Below are positions 35,431-43,921 of a stretch of DNA of 64,000 nt, piece after piece. The stretch's first letter is position 1. Every line of letters begins with the position of its first letter. Under the pieces are notes generated by a model that had not been told where the DNA came from, made no database searches, and saw nothing but the letters and a program-made list of their open reading frames with translations. The stretch comes from Caproiciproducens sp. NJN-50 (GTDB taxonomy: Bacteria; Bacillota; Clostridia; Oscillospirales; Acutalibacteraceae). Location: NCBI RefSeq assembly GCF_004103755.1, contig NZ_CP035283.1:2170001-2234000 (forward strand), read 5' to 3'. A program made the position numbers and the translations under genes.

Positions 35431-35898
35431 TTATTCTTTATGACAAGCATCTCCGTCCTTCTCGCACAGGATCAGGCGAATCCGGTTAAAAAGGCGCCTG
35501 AGTTCCGCAGTATCCTCCGGCCCCAGTTTTTCCGTAATCTGATTGATCATCGACTGGCAGGATCTCGTGGACTGTTCCAGCTGCCTTGCCCCTGATTGCG
35601 AAAGACAGACCAGGATGACTCTCCGGTCTTTTCGGTCGGTGGAACGCCGGATCAAACCTTTCTTCTCCAATACCCTCACCAGTTGGGAAATGGCAGGCTT
35701 GCTCATACCGGCGGCCGAACCCAGCTCGGATATTCTGACCCCCGGCAAACTGCCGGACGGCTGGCGGTTCAGCTGATCGACCAGGTTTAAAAAAAAGATT
35801 TCCCGTGCCGTCAACCCGGTCCGCGAAGTGAAAAAAGCGCGTACTCTTCTGATTCTTCTAAAAGCTGCCAATACTTCGCAATAATCAACCGGCTCCAC
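35431..35898 (-). CDS. MarR-family transcriptional regulator
   Basis: A 155-residue winged-helix protein: ISELGSAAGMSKPAISQLV is the recognition helix-turn-helix and RRSTDRKDRRVILVCLS the wing with its Asp-Arg pair. Effector and targets unknown. It is monocistronic, with its own terminator. Confidence 0.9.
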   Translation of the reverse strand: MEPVDYCEVLAAFRRIRRVRAFFTSRTGLTAREIFFLNLVDQLNRQPSGSLPGVRISELGSAAGMSKPAISQLVRVLEKKGLIRRSTDRKDRRVILVCLSQSGARQLEQSTRSCQSMINQITEKLGPEDTAELRRLFNRIRLILCEKDGDACHKE

Positions 35899-35991
35899 TG
35901 CAGCGCCTTCTTCCTGTTTTGATCAAATAACCGTCTTTTACTATTATTCACTTGTCGAAGCGATTTGTCAATCAGTGATTGAATGAGAAAA

Positions 35992-36026
35992 TAATAAGTC
36001 CGCCTCCCCGACTGGAAAAGCGGACT
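35992..36026 (-). terminator. Terminator of mrp
   Basis: AGTCCGC pairs with GCGGACT across a 16-base loop; TTATTATTTTC follows on the minus strand. Confidence 0.65.
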
Positions 36027-36041
36027 TGATTCAGAATAAAT

Positions 36042-36881
36042 TCAATCCTGTTTCAGATGTTCCACCGCATCGGCGGCGCCCGAAAGCCACGGGGCCTCGA
36101 TCTTTTCCGCCTCTCCGGCGTCGCATTCGGCGGCGATCCGGGGGTCCAGCGGGCACCTGCCCAGCACCTTCAGGCCGAATTTCTCCGCCGTCTGCTCCAC
36201 ATGGCTTTCCCCAAAAACAGAAATCTCCTTTCCGCAGTCCGGACATTTGATATAACTCATGTTCTCCACAATGCCGATAATCGGAACCTTCATCATTTTC
36301 GCCATGGAAACCGCCTTGGAAACGATCATGGAGACAAGCTCCTGCGGTGAGGTTACAATGACGATCCCATCCAGAGGGATCGACTGAAACACCGTCAGCG
36401 GGACGTCTCCGGTTCCCGGAGGCATATCGACAAACAGATAGTCCACGTCTTTCCAGATTACGTCCGTCCAGAACTGCTTGACCACGTTCGCAATGATCGG
36501 GCCGCGCCATACGACGGGCGCGTTTTCATCCTCCAGCAGCAGGTTGACGGAGATAATGTCGATTCCCGTGCTGGTTTTCACCGGTACAATTCCCTTTTCA
36601 TTCCCCAGCGCCTGCTGATGGACGCCGAAGATCTTGGGGATGGAGGGGCCGGTCACATCCGCGTCCAAAACTCCGGTGTGATATCCCCTCCGGTTGAGGC
36701 CAACGGCGAGAAGGGAAGTCACCAGGCTTTTTCCCACTCCGCCCTTTCCGCTGACAACGCCGATCACGCGGCCGATTTTGCTCTGCGCGTTCGGCTTTTC
36801 AATAAAACTCTGCGGATTTTCGCGCGACGGGCACGATTCCCCGCAGGAGGAACAATCATGGCTGCAGCTTTCTTCACTCAT
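36042..36881 (-). CDS. mrp: Mrp/NBP35-type P-loop ATPase, Fe-S carrier
   Basis: A 279-residue protein of the Mrp (ApbC) family, which carries and delivers iron-sulfur clusters. The deviant Walker A is SGKGGVGKSLVTSLL; the cluster CxxC is IKCPDCGKE near residue 215. An additional N-terminal cysteine run, CSHDCSSCGESC, resembles the ferredoxin-like NBP35 extension and could hold a second cluster. It has a good promoter and its own terminator. Confidence 0.93.
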   Translation of the reverse strand: MSEESCSHDCSSCGESCPSRENPQSFIEKPNAQSKIGRVIGVVSGKGGVGKSLVTSLLAVGLNRRGYHTGVLDADVTGPSIPKIFGVHQQALGNEKGIVPVKTSTGIDIISVNLLLEDENAPVVWRGPIIANVVKQFWTDVIWKDVDYLFVDMPPGTGDVPLTVFQSIPLDGIVIVTSPQELVSMIVSKAVSMAKMMKVPIIGIVENMSYIKCPDCGKEISVFGESHVEQTAEKFGLKVLGRCPLDPRIAAECDAGEAEKIEAPWLSGAADAVEHLKQD

Positions 36882-36921
36882 ATCAAATAACTCCTTTGTA
36901 CAACGTACGGACTTCTTTCCT

Positions 36922-36950
36922 ATTCTAAGATTCTATACTAAATTTGTCAA
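36922..36950 (-). promoter_or_regulatory. Sigma-A promoter of mrp
   Basis: TTGACA (36945-36950), 17-bp spacer, TAGAAT (36922-36927) on the minus strand, immediately after the stop of the gpsA-like gene. Confidence 0.75.
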
Positions 36951-37904
36951 CTAAAATTCCATTTTGATGCTGCGCAGAAACAGGTCGGAAAGGACCCGGT
37001 TCGGCTCTTCTCCTTTGTTGATCACCCGGTCGACCGCGTCGCTGATGGGGAGCTCTTCCTGATATTGCCTTCCAAGGATCAGCATTGCCTTTGTGGTTTC
37101 GACCCCCTCCGCCAGCTCTCCGTAATTTTCCCCGCGGACAAACAGCTCGCCGAAGCGCCGGTTATGGCTGTACGGAGAAAATACGGTGGCCTCGTAATCC
37201 CCCAGATGCGCAAGGCCGTAAGCCGTGATTTCGTTGCCGCCCATCTTCCGGATCAGGCGGGCGATCTCCCTCGTGCCGCGCGACATCAGGGCACCCTTGA
37301 GCGCCGTTTTGTTCAGGCCGTCCAACATGCCGGCGGCAATGCCGATCACGTTTTTGGAGGCCGCGCCGATCTCGTTGCCGAGCAGGTCGTCGCCATAATA
37401 AAATCGGATCAGTTCGCTGGAAAACGCTTCAACCAGATTTTTTTTCACCTGCATGGAGCGGCTGTCGATAACCATGCAATTTGGAATGCCGCGTGTAAAA
37501 TCCTGAACGTGGCCCGGCCCGACCCAAATGGCGACCGGCGTTCCCGGCTGATACTCCTCAAAGATCTGCGTCAGACGCTTTCCCGTTCCCGATTCCAAAC
37601 CCTTCATGCAGAGAACAGCGGTCTTTTTCTCAAGGTGATAGGAAGCCAGCTGACCCATCAAAGAACGAAACGACTGCGCGCCGACGGATATGATCAGGAT
37701 CTCAGATTCCACCGCTTCCCCAAGGTCTGAAGTCAGCGCGACACGGTTGTTCAGGCTGACAAGCCCGTTCGTTCCGCTTTGCCGGAAAGCGGCAAGCCTT
37801 TGGGACCCTTCCCGGCCGTACAGCGTGACCCGGTGCCCGATACTGTCCAGATACCACGCCAGAAAGCCGCCCCAGCGGCCGCAGCCGATGACGGAAATCC
37901 GCAA
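36951..37904 (-). CDS. GpsA-like NAD(P)-dependent glycerol-3-phosphate dehydrogenase
   Basis: A 317-residue dehydrogenase of the GpsA fold. It shows the NAD loop VIGCGRWGGFLAWYLDSIGH, GLESGTGKRLTQIFE, IWVGPGHVQDFTRGIPN, and the catalytic-lysine segment NEIGAASKNVIGIAAGMLDG. The sequence departs from canonical GpsA in several loops, for example GPGH where typical enzymes have GPSFA, so the exact substrate is less certain. Start is TTG 37904 behind GGAGGTGG. Confidence 0.8.
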   Translation of the reverse strand: MRISVIGCGRWGGFLAWYLDSIGHRVTLYGREGSQRLAAFRQSGTNGLVSLNNRVALTSDLGEAVESEILIISVGAQSFRSLMGQLASYHLEKKTAVLCMKGLESGTGKRLTQIFEEYQPGTPVAIWVGPGHVQDFTRGIPNCMVIDSRSMQVKKNLVEAFSSELIRFYYGDDLLGNEIGAASKNVIGIAAGMLDGLNKTALKGALMSRGTREIARLIRKMGGNEITAYGLAHLGDYEATVFSPYSHNRRFGELFVRGENYGELAEGVETTKAMLILGRQYQEELPISDAVDRVINKGEEPNRVLSDLFLRSIKMEF

Positions 37905-37945
37905 TTTAATCCACCTCCCGGTTTTTAGTATATCAGTATCATAGC

Positions 37946-37976
37946 AAAAAAAACGGGGGCGGACAACCGTCCGCCC
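37946..37976 (-). terminator. Terminator of cysK
   Basis: GGGCGGAC pairs with GTCCGCCC around four bases, followed on the minus strand by CCCG and eight T. Confidence 0.9.
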
Positions 37977-38003
37977 TCATTTTCCTGAAAGCTCAGATAA
38001 AAA

Positions 38004-38930
38004 TCAGTCAAAGACTCCGGTGGAAAGGTAACGCTCTCCTGTATCCGGCAGAAGGGCGACAATCAGCTTTCCGCTGTTTTCCGGCCGCTGTGCCAGCTGA
38101 GCGGCGGCAAACACGGCCGCTCCGGAAGAAATGCCGACAAGCAGCCCTTCGCTCCGCGCCAGATGCGCCGTAGTCGCATAAGCATCCTCGTTTGTGACCG
38201 TCAGCACTTCATCCAGCAGCTTGACGTCGAGCGTTTCCGGGATAAATCCGGCGCCGATGCCCTGAATCTTGTGCGGCCCCGGTTTGCCCTGGGAAATGAC
38301 CGGAGAGCCCGCCGGCTCGACGCCGACGACCTTGACCTCCGGGTTGTGCGCTTTCAAAGCGCGCCCCGCCCCCGTCACCGTTCCGCCGGTGCCGATTCCG
38401 GCTACAAAAATATCGACTTTTCCGTCCGTGTCCCTCCAGATTTCTTCGCCGGTCGTCCTGCGATGCATTTCGGGATTCGCCGGGTTGACGAACTGCCCCG
38501 GAATCAGCGAGTTTTTAATCTGCTCATGCAGCTCATTGGCTTTTTCGATCGCGCCCTTCATCCCCTTGGCCCCTTCGGTCAGAACCAGTTCCGCACCCAG
38601 CGCCCCTACCAGACGGCGGCGCTCCAGGCTCATGGTTTCCGGCATGGTCAGGATCAGGCGATAGCCTTTCGCGGCGGCGACAAAGGCAAGGCCCACGCCC
38701 GTATTGCCGCTGGTCGGCTCAATCAGGGTGGTATCCTTGTCGATCAGCCCCTTTTCCTCCGCGTCTTTGATCAACGCGTAGCCGACCCGGTCCTTGACGG
38801 ACGAAAGCGGGTTGAAGGATTCCAGCTTTGCGGCAACCTTGGCTTGCAGGCCCTTTTCACTCTCGAAATTGGACAGCTCGAGCAGAGGCGTATTTCCGAT
38901 CAGCTCCGTCAGGTTCTTGGCAATTTTCAT
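38004..38930 (-). CDS. cysK: CysK, O-acetylserine sulfhydrylase
   Basis: Cysteine synthase A: a PLP enzyme making cysteine from O-acetylserine and sulfide. The PLP lysine is in NPLSSVKDRVGYALI, the substrate loop in PTSGNTGVGLAFVAAAKGY, and the phosphate-binding loop in GIGTGGTVTGAGRALK. Length, 308 residues, is standard. Single gene with strong promoter and terminator. Confidence 0.96.
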   Translation of the reverse strand: MKIAKNLTELIGNTPLLELSNFESEKGLQAKVAAKLESFNPLSSVKDRVGYALIKDAEEKGLIDKDTTLIEPTSGNTGVGLAFVAAAKGYRLILTMPETMSLERRRLVGALGAELVLTEGAKGMKGAIEKANELHEQIKNSLIPGQFVNPANPEMHRRTTGEEIWRDTDGKVDIFVAGIGTGGTVTGAGRALKAHNPEVKVVGVEPAGSPVISQGKPGPHKIQGIGAGFIPETLDVKLLDEVLTVTNEDAYATTAHLARSEGLLVGISSGAAVFAAAQLAQRPENSGKLIVALLPDTGERYLSTGVFD

Positions 38931-38967
38931 TGATAATCACTCCTAAAATTTATTTCATAGTATTCAT

Positions 38968-38985
38968 ACATAATTTATATGTTTA
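38968..38985 (-). promoter_or_regulatory. Palindrome in the cysK leader, possible operator
   Basis: ACATA, five bases, TATGT lies between the cysK promoter and gene in an AT-rich stretch. Its place and base composition would suit a CymR-like (Rrf2) sulfur regulator, but the match is only suggestive. Confidence 0.35.
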
Positions 38986-38995
38986 TGTTAATTCT

Positions 38996-39024
38996 ATTAT
39001 ATGCAATGCCGGCGCAGATGTCAA
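38996..39024 (-). promoter_or_regulatory. Consensus sigma-A promoter of cysK
   Basis: TTGACA (39019-39024) and TATAAT (38996-39001) with a 17-bp spacer on the minus strand. Confidence 0.88.
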
Positions 39025-39046
39025 GCATTTTTTAGTTGTTTTACTG

Positions 39047-39089
39047 ACACAGAAAGCGGGATGGCCCTTTGCCATCCCGCTTTCTGTGT
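39047..39089 (-). terminator. Long hairpin after the leucine operon
   Basis: A 19-bp perfect stem (arms 39047-39065 and 39071-39089) with a CCTTT loop. It follows leuB and precedes the cysK promoter. There is no T-tract, so it may act as a 3' stabiliser as well as a terminator. Confidence 0.65.
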
Positions 39090-39110
39090 TCGGCATTACT
39101 GGACGAAGCC

Positions 39111-40184
39111 TCAAACGGCTTCGGCAACGATCTGAGACATCCGCCTGCAGCCGATTACGGCCTGTCCCTGCGCGGCAATATCGCGGGTGCGGCAGCCGCT
39201 GCTCAGGGCCGACTGGACCGCCGCCTCCACCGCACGGGCCTCCTCGTCCATTTTGAACGAAATGCGCAGCATCATGGCGGCGGAAAGAATTGTCGCCAGC
39301 GGATTCGCTGCATCCTGTCCCGCGATGTCCGGAGCGGAACCGTGGATCGGCTCGTAGAGGCCGCGGGTTCCGTCACCAAGCGAGGCGGAAGGCAGCATCC
39401 CGATCGAACCGGCGGCCATGCTCGCCTCGTCGGAAAGAATATCGCCGAACATGTTCTCCGTTACGATCACGTCAAACTGCCCCGGATCGGATACAAGCTG
39501 CATGGCGGCGCTGTCCACCAGTTGGTCACGGTATTCGACCTCCGGGTACTGCCCGCTCAGGCGGTGCATCACATTCCGCCACAGGCGCGAGGTGTCCAGC
39601 ACGTTGGCTTTGTCGACGCTGACCAGCTTCTTCCGGCGCATCATCGCCTGTTTGAAAGCGATCTCCCCGATGCGCTCGATCTCCTCCTCACTGTATTCCA
39701 TGCGGTCAACCGCGGATCTTTTTCCGTTTTCCTTCGTCACCGTTTCGCGCTTTCCAAAATAGATGCCGCCCGTCAGTTCGCGCACCATCATCAGGTCGAT
39801 CCCCTCCGCGACACGATCCTCCTTCAGCGGACATGCCCCGGACAGTTCTTTATAAAGATAGGCCGGACGCAGATTCGCATAAAGCCCCAGCGCCTTTCGA
39901 ATTCCGAGAAGCCCGCGCTCCGGGCGTTTTTCTGCGGGAATCGGATCCCACTTGGGACCGCCCACCGCGCCGAGCAGGACCGCGTCGGCCTGTTTGCAGA
40001 CCGCGATCGTCTCCTCCGTCAGCGGCTTGCCGCAGTCGTCGATCGACGCGCCGCCGAGCAGGGCCGGCTCCATGCGGAACCGATGTCCGAACTTTTCCTC
40101 CACTCTTTTCAGGACTGTAACGGCACCGTCCACGATTTCCGGTCCGATGCCGTCTCCCCGAAACAATACGATGGTTTTTTCCAT
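39111..40184 (-). CDS. leuB: LeuB, 3-isopropylmalate dehydrogenase
   Basis: Oxidative decarboxylation of 3-isopropylmalate to 2-ketoisocaproate, the third leucine step. The 357 residues show FRGDGIGPEIVDGAV, the substrate arginines in LGLYANLRPAYLY and MVRELTGGIYFG, and the metal aspartates in FGDILSDEASM; GSAPDIAGQDAANP is the NAD-binding loop. Last gene of the leuACDB operon. Confidence 0.97.
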   Translation of the reverse strand: MEKTIVLFRGDGIGPEIVDGAVTVLKRVEEKFGHRFRMEPALLGGASIDDCGKPLTEETIAVCKQADAVLLGAVGGPKWDPIPAEKRPERGLLGIRKALGLYANLRPAYLYKELSGACPLKEDRVAEGIDLMMVRELTGGIYFGKRETVTKENGKRSAVDRMEYSEEEIERIGEIAFKQAMMRRKKLVSVDKANVLDTSRLWRNVMHRLSGQYPEVEYRDQLVDSAAMQLVSDPGQFDVIVTENMFGDILSDEASMAAGSIGMLPSASLGDGTRGLYEPIHGSAPDIAGQDAANPLATILSAAMMLRISFKMDEEARAVEAAVQSALSSGCRTRDIAAQGQAVIGCRRMSQIVAEAV

Positions 40185-40208
40185 TCTATTGCCCCCTTTA
40201 TTTATGAA

Positions 40209-40691
40209 TCATTTGCTTAACGAATTCAGCAGTCCGTCGGCATGGATGATATTCCGGATAAACTCCGGGAACGGCTCCGCCTGATAGGTTTCGTTCCTGG
40301 TTTTGTTTGCAATCACGCCGGTGTCGAAATCCACGGAGATTTGGTCCCCCTGCCGGATCTTCTCAGCGGCCTGGGGGCATTCGAGGATCGCTAGGCCGAT
40401 GTTGATCGAGTTGCGGTAAAAGATCCGGGCGAAGCTCCTGGCGATCACGCAGGAGACACCGCTCGATTTAATGGCGAGCGGCGCGTGTTCGCGGGAAGAG
40501 CCGCAGCCGAAATTGCTGCCGCCGATAATGATGTCACCCGGATGGACTTTCTTCGTGAAAGAGGCATCGATGTCCTCCATGCAGTGCGCTGCGAGATCCT
40601 TCGGATCGGAGCTGTTCAGATAGCGGGCCGGGATAATCACATCCGTATCGACGTTGTCGCCATAGACAAAAACTGTTCCGTTTGCCTGCAT
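40209..40691 (-). CDS. leuD: LeuD, isopropylmalate isomerase small subunit
   Basis: Swivel domain of the 3-isopropylmalate dehydratase, partner of LeuC. The 160 residues include NVDTDVIIPARYLN and the conserved GGSNFGCGSSREHAPLAIK. The ATG at 40691 has AACAGGAGGAG and lies two bases after leuC. Confidence 0.96.
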   Translation of the reverse strand: MQANGTVFVYGDNVDTDVIIPARYLNSSDPKDLAAHCMEDIDASFTKKVHPGDIIIGGSNFGCGSSREHAPLAIKSSGVSCVIARSFARIFYRNSINIGLAILECPQAAEKIRQGDQISVDFDTGVIANKTRNETYQAEPFPEFIRNIIHADGLLNSLSK

Positions 40692-40692
40692 T

Positions 40693-41967
40693 TCAATTCT
40701 CCTCCTGTTCCAGTTCTTCCGGTGATGCGATTCTTCCAAAAATTGCGGAAGCCGCGGCGACGGCCGGTCCGGCGAGGTAAACCTCGGATTCCGGGTGTCC
40801 CATTCTTCCGACAAAGTTCCGGTTTGTCGTCGCAACGGCGCGCTCCCCCTTCGCCAGGATGCCCATGTGCCCGCCGAGGCACGGCCCGCAGGTCGGCGTG
40901 GACACGGCACAGCCGGCTTCGACGAAGGTATCAAGATATCCGAGTTTCATCGCTTCCCGGTAAATATGCTGTGTTGCAGGAATGACGATCACGCGGACAT
41001 CTTCCGCGACCTTTCTTCCCTTCATCAGCTCTGCGGCGATTTTCAGGTCGCTCAGCCTGCCGTTGGTGCAGGAACCGATCACCACCTGATCGATCTTCAC
41101 ATTTTTTACCTCATCAGCCGTCCTGGTATTTGACGGAAGGTGCGGACATGCAACGATCGGGCGAAGCTCCGACAAGTCGATTTCAACCGTCTCATCGTAT
41201 TCCGCATCCGGATCCGGCTCGTAGATTTTGTAATCGCGGTTCACGCGCCCCTTCATATACTCTTCTGTTTTTTCGTCCACGGGGAAAATGCCGTTTTTGG
41301 CTCCCGCCTCGATCGCCATGTTTGCGACGGCAAAGCGGTCGTCCATAGATAGACAGGCAACGCCTTCCCCCGTGAATTCAAGGGATTTGTACCGCGCGCC
41401 CTCCACTCCGATCTTTCCGATCAGAGCCAGCACCACGTCCTTTCCCCCGATCCATCTGGACGGTTTTCCCGTCAGGCGCACCCGAAGGGCGGACGGGACC
41501 TTGAACCAGCATTCGCCCGTCGCCATGCCGGCGGCCATGTCGGTGGAGCCGACCCCGGTGGAAAACGCGCCGAGGGCCCCGTAGGTGCAGGTGTGGGAAT
41601 CCGCCCCGATGACGGCCTCTCCCGCGGCGACCAGCCCTTTTTCCGGCAGAAGCGCGTGTTCGATCCCCATGTCGCCGACATCGTAAAAATGGGTGATGCG
41701 CTGGCATCTCGCAAACTCGCGGCACTGTTTGGACTGCTCCGCCGCCTTGATGTCTTTGTTCGGCGTGAAATGGTCCAGCACGATCGCGATTTTGTCCCCG
41801 TTGAACACCTTTTCGAGTTTGTGCTTTTCAAACTCGTTAATCGCGACGGGAGTCGTGATGTCGTTGCCGAGAACCAGATCCACTTTCGCGCGGATCAGCT
41901 GCCCCGCGCGCACCTCCGAAAGGCCCGCGTGATCCGCCAGAATTTTCTGCGTCATTGTCATTGCCAT
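40693..41967 (-). CDS. leuC: LeuC, isopropylmalate isomerase large subunit
   Basis: Aconitase-type enzyme interconverting 2- and 3-isopropylmalate. Visible are GADSHTCTYGALGAFSTGVG and the 4Fe-4S cysteines in GSCTNGRLSDL and STPTCGPCLGG. 424 residues, the shorter HacA/LeuC type seen in Clostridia and archaea. It follows leuA by 13 bp. Confidence 0.96.
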   Translation of the reverse strand: MAMTMTQKILADHAGLSEVRAGQLIRAKVDLVLGNDITTPVAINEFEKHKLEKVFNGDKIAIVLDHFTPNKDIKAAEQSKQCREFARCQRITHFYDVGDMGIEHALLPEKGLVAAGEAVIGADSHTCTYGALGAFSTGVGSTDMAAGMATGECWFKVPSALRVRLTGKPSRWIGGKDVVLALIGKIGVEGARYKSLEFTGEGVACLSMDDRFAVANMAIEAGAKNGIFPVDEKTEEYMKGRVNRDYKIYEPDPDAEYDETVEIDLSELRPIVACPHLPSNTRTADEVKNVKIDQVVIGSCTNGRLSDLKIAAELMKGRKVAEDVRVIVIPATQHIYREAMKLGYLDTFVEAGCAVSTPTCGPCLGGHMGILAKGERAVATTNRNFVGRMGHPESEVYLAGPAVAAASAIFGRIASPEELEQEEN

Positions 41968-41980
41968 TTTTGATTCCCCC

Positions 41981-43519
41981 TTATTCCATCCGCGCTTCCA
42001 TACGGTTCAGCGCGTTGACATACGCCTGAAGGCTCGCGCCGATGATGTCGACGTTCACTCCCCTGCCGCTGACAATCGTCCCATTGGAATTTTTCAGCCG
42101 GACGACGACTTCTCCGAGCGCGTCGTCCCCCTCCGTCACGGCCTGAATTGAAAAATTCTCCAGCGTGTATCCCTTTCCCGTCACCGTGTCGATGGCGGAG
42201 AGCGCGGCGTTGACCGGACCGGACCCAATGCCGGTCCCTTCCACAATTTTTTTGCCGTCCGGGTGTTTCACGCCCAGTTTCACCATCGCGGAAGCGGAAT
42301 TGACGGAACTCGTGTTGACCACATAAGATTCCAGCGAGTAAATTTCTTCCAGCTCCATCTTTTCCGCTCCGGAAAGCAGGGCTTCCAGGTCCCGGTCCGT
42401 CACGTTTTTCTTTAAATCCGCCAGCTTTTTAAAGTCGGCGAACGCCTCCGCAAGGGCCTCCGCCGAAAGGGTATAACCGAGAGATTTCAGCCTCTCATCA
42501 AATGCATGCCGGCCGGAATGCTTGCCCAGAACCATCGTGTTGTGAGAAATTCCCACGCTTTCCGGCGTCATGATCTCATAGGTCAGCCGGTCGTTTAAAA
42601 CGCCGTGCTGGTGGATGCCCGCTTCATGCGCGAAGGCGTTTGCGCCCACGACCGGCTTGGTCGGACCGATCGGAACACCGGTGATCGCGGAAAGTTTCTT
42701 GCAGGATTTATAAATCTTTGTCGTATCCACGCCCGCCGCGGCATCATAATACGACTGCCGGGTGCGCAGCGCCATGACGACCTCCTCCATGGAAGCGTTC
42801 CCGGCCCTCTCCCCGATGCCGTTGACCGTGCATTCCACCTGTTCTGCCCCCGCCTGCACGGAGGCCAGTGAATTCGCGACCGCCATGCCGAGATCATTGT
42901 GGCAGTGTACGGAAATTTCCGCGTCATCGATTCCCTTTACATTTGCCTTCAGATACGAAATCAAATGGAACATCTCGTTTGGAGTCACATAACCCACTGT
43001 GTCCGGCACATTGATCACGTTCGCCCCGCTGGCAATCGCCGTTTCATAGACCTTCACGAGAAAATTCCAATCCGTGCGGCTCGCGTCTTCCGCGGAAAAC
43101 TCGATGTCCTCCACAAGGCCCTTTGCGTAACGGACCATCTCGGCGGTCTGCCTGAGCATTTCTTCCCTTGTCATGTGCAGCTTGTGCTGCAGGTGAATAT
43201 CGGAGCTCGCCAGGAACACGTGAATGCGCGGCTTTTTTGCCTCTTTTACGGCATCGAAAGCGACGTCGATGTCCGATTTTGTCGCACGCGCCAGGCTCGC
43301 CACCGTCGTTTTTTGTAATAGTGCCGAAATCTGCCGCACAGATTCAAAGTCTTCCGGAGAAGAGACGGCGAAACCCGCCTCGATGATATCAACTCCCAAT
43401 TCCTCCAGCTGTGCCGCCATTTCCAGTTTTTCCCCCAGATTCATGCTGCACCCGGGGCTCTGCTCGCCGTCGCGCAGGGTTGTGTCAAAAATCTTGATTC
43501 TTCTCATGGACTCCGACAT
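41981..43519 (-). CDS. leuA: LeuA, 2-isopropylmalate synthase
   Basis: First committed leucine step: acetyl-CoA plus 2-ketoisovalerate. The DRE-TIM barrel opens IKIFDTTLRDGEQSPG; the metal His pair is in ISVHCHNDLGMAVANSLA; ANAFAHEAGIHQHGVL is the second signature. The C-terminal leucine feedback domain is present (residues about 390-510). ATG 43519 has GATGGAGG; the frame runs further upstream into the T-box leader, which is not coding. 512 residues. Confidence 0.96.
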   Translation of the reverse strand: MSESMRRIKIFDTTLRDGEQSPGCSMNLGEKLEMAAQLEELGVDIIEAGFAVSSPEDFESVRQISALLQKTTVASLARATKSDIDVAFDAVKEAKKPRIHVFLASSDIHLQHKLHMTREEMLRQTAEMVRYAKGLVEDIEFSAEDASRTDWNFLVKVYETAIASGANVINVPDTVGYVTPNEMFHLISYLKANVKGIDDAEISVHCHNDLGMAVANSLASVQAGAEQVECTVNGIGERAGNASMEEVVMALRTRQSYYDAAAGVDTTKIYKSCKKLSAITGVPIGPTKPVVGANAFAHEAGIHQHGVLNDRLTYEIMTPESVGISHNTMVLGKHSGRHAFDERLKSLGYTLSAEALAEAFADFKKLADLKKNVTDRDLEALLSGAEKMELEEIYSLESYVVNTSSVNSASAMVKLGVKHPDGKKIVEGTGIGSGPVNAALSAIDTVTGKGYTLENFSIQAVTEGDDALGEVVVRLKNSNGTIVSGRGVNVDIIGASLQAYVNALNRMEARME

Positions 43520-43573
43520 ACGATTACCTCCATCATTCGAAATGATTTCATCACGATTTGCAGAATCGGGGAA

Positions 43574-43850
43574 AAACAAAAAACACCGCCGTCTCAAAAG
43601 AGACGACGGTGAAATCCTGTCGCGGTACCACTCTTTGTTGGCATTTTTCAAAATGCCCACTCGGCCTGCATCCAACAATGCAGTTCTCCTTTAACGGGGA
43701 GAGGCCGTTCCGCTCTACTGGGTATACAAAACCTTTCGGCGGACTGCTCTAAGGTGAGTTATACATCTGCCCGGCACCGTTTCGCAGCAAACAACGGCTC
43801 TCTGAAACTCAAATGCAGACGCTTTGATCCCTATCAACGCATTCCGTGAT
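43574..43850 (-). promoter_or_regulatory. T-box leader of the leucine operon, CUC specifier
   Basis: The antiterminator motif AGAGTGGTACCGCG lies at 43621-43634. Stem I contains the AGAGAG and GCTGCGAAA elements, and the specifier loop reads TAA-CTC-ACC, giving a CUC leucine codon at 43756-43758. The terminator is an 11-bp stem (43585-43610) followed by a T-rich tract. Uncharged tRNA-Leu would stabilise the antiterminator and let leuACDB be transcribed. Confidence 0.93.
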
Positions 43851-43864
43851 TCAATTTAATTGGT

Positions 43865-43893
43865 ATTGTACCGTAGAAACAGCGCGGTGTCAA
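43865..43893 (-). promoter_or_regulatory. Sigma-A promoter of the leucine T-box operon
   Basis: TTGACA (43888-43893), 17-bp spacer, TACAAT (43865-43870) on the minus strand. Confidence 0.85.
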
Positions 43894-43921
43894 GTTTTTT
43901 CGCAGTTTTTTTCCGTCGAAG

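Noticed and set aside
43520..43678. N-terminal extension of LeuA by 53 residues
   Set aside because: It would cover the T-box terminator and antiterminator; the ATG at 43519 has a proper ribosome site and matches family starts.
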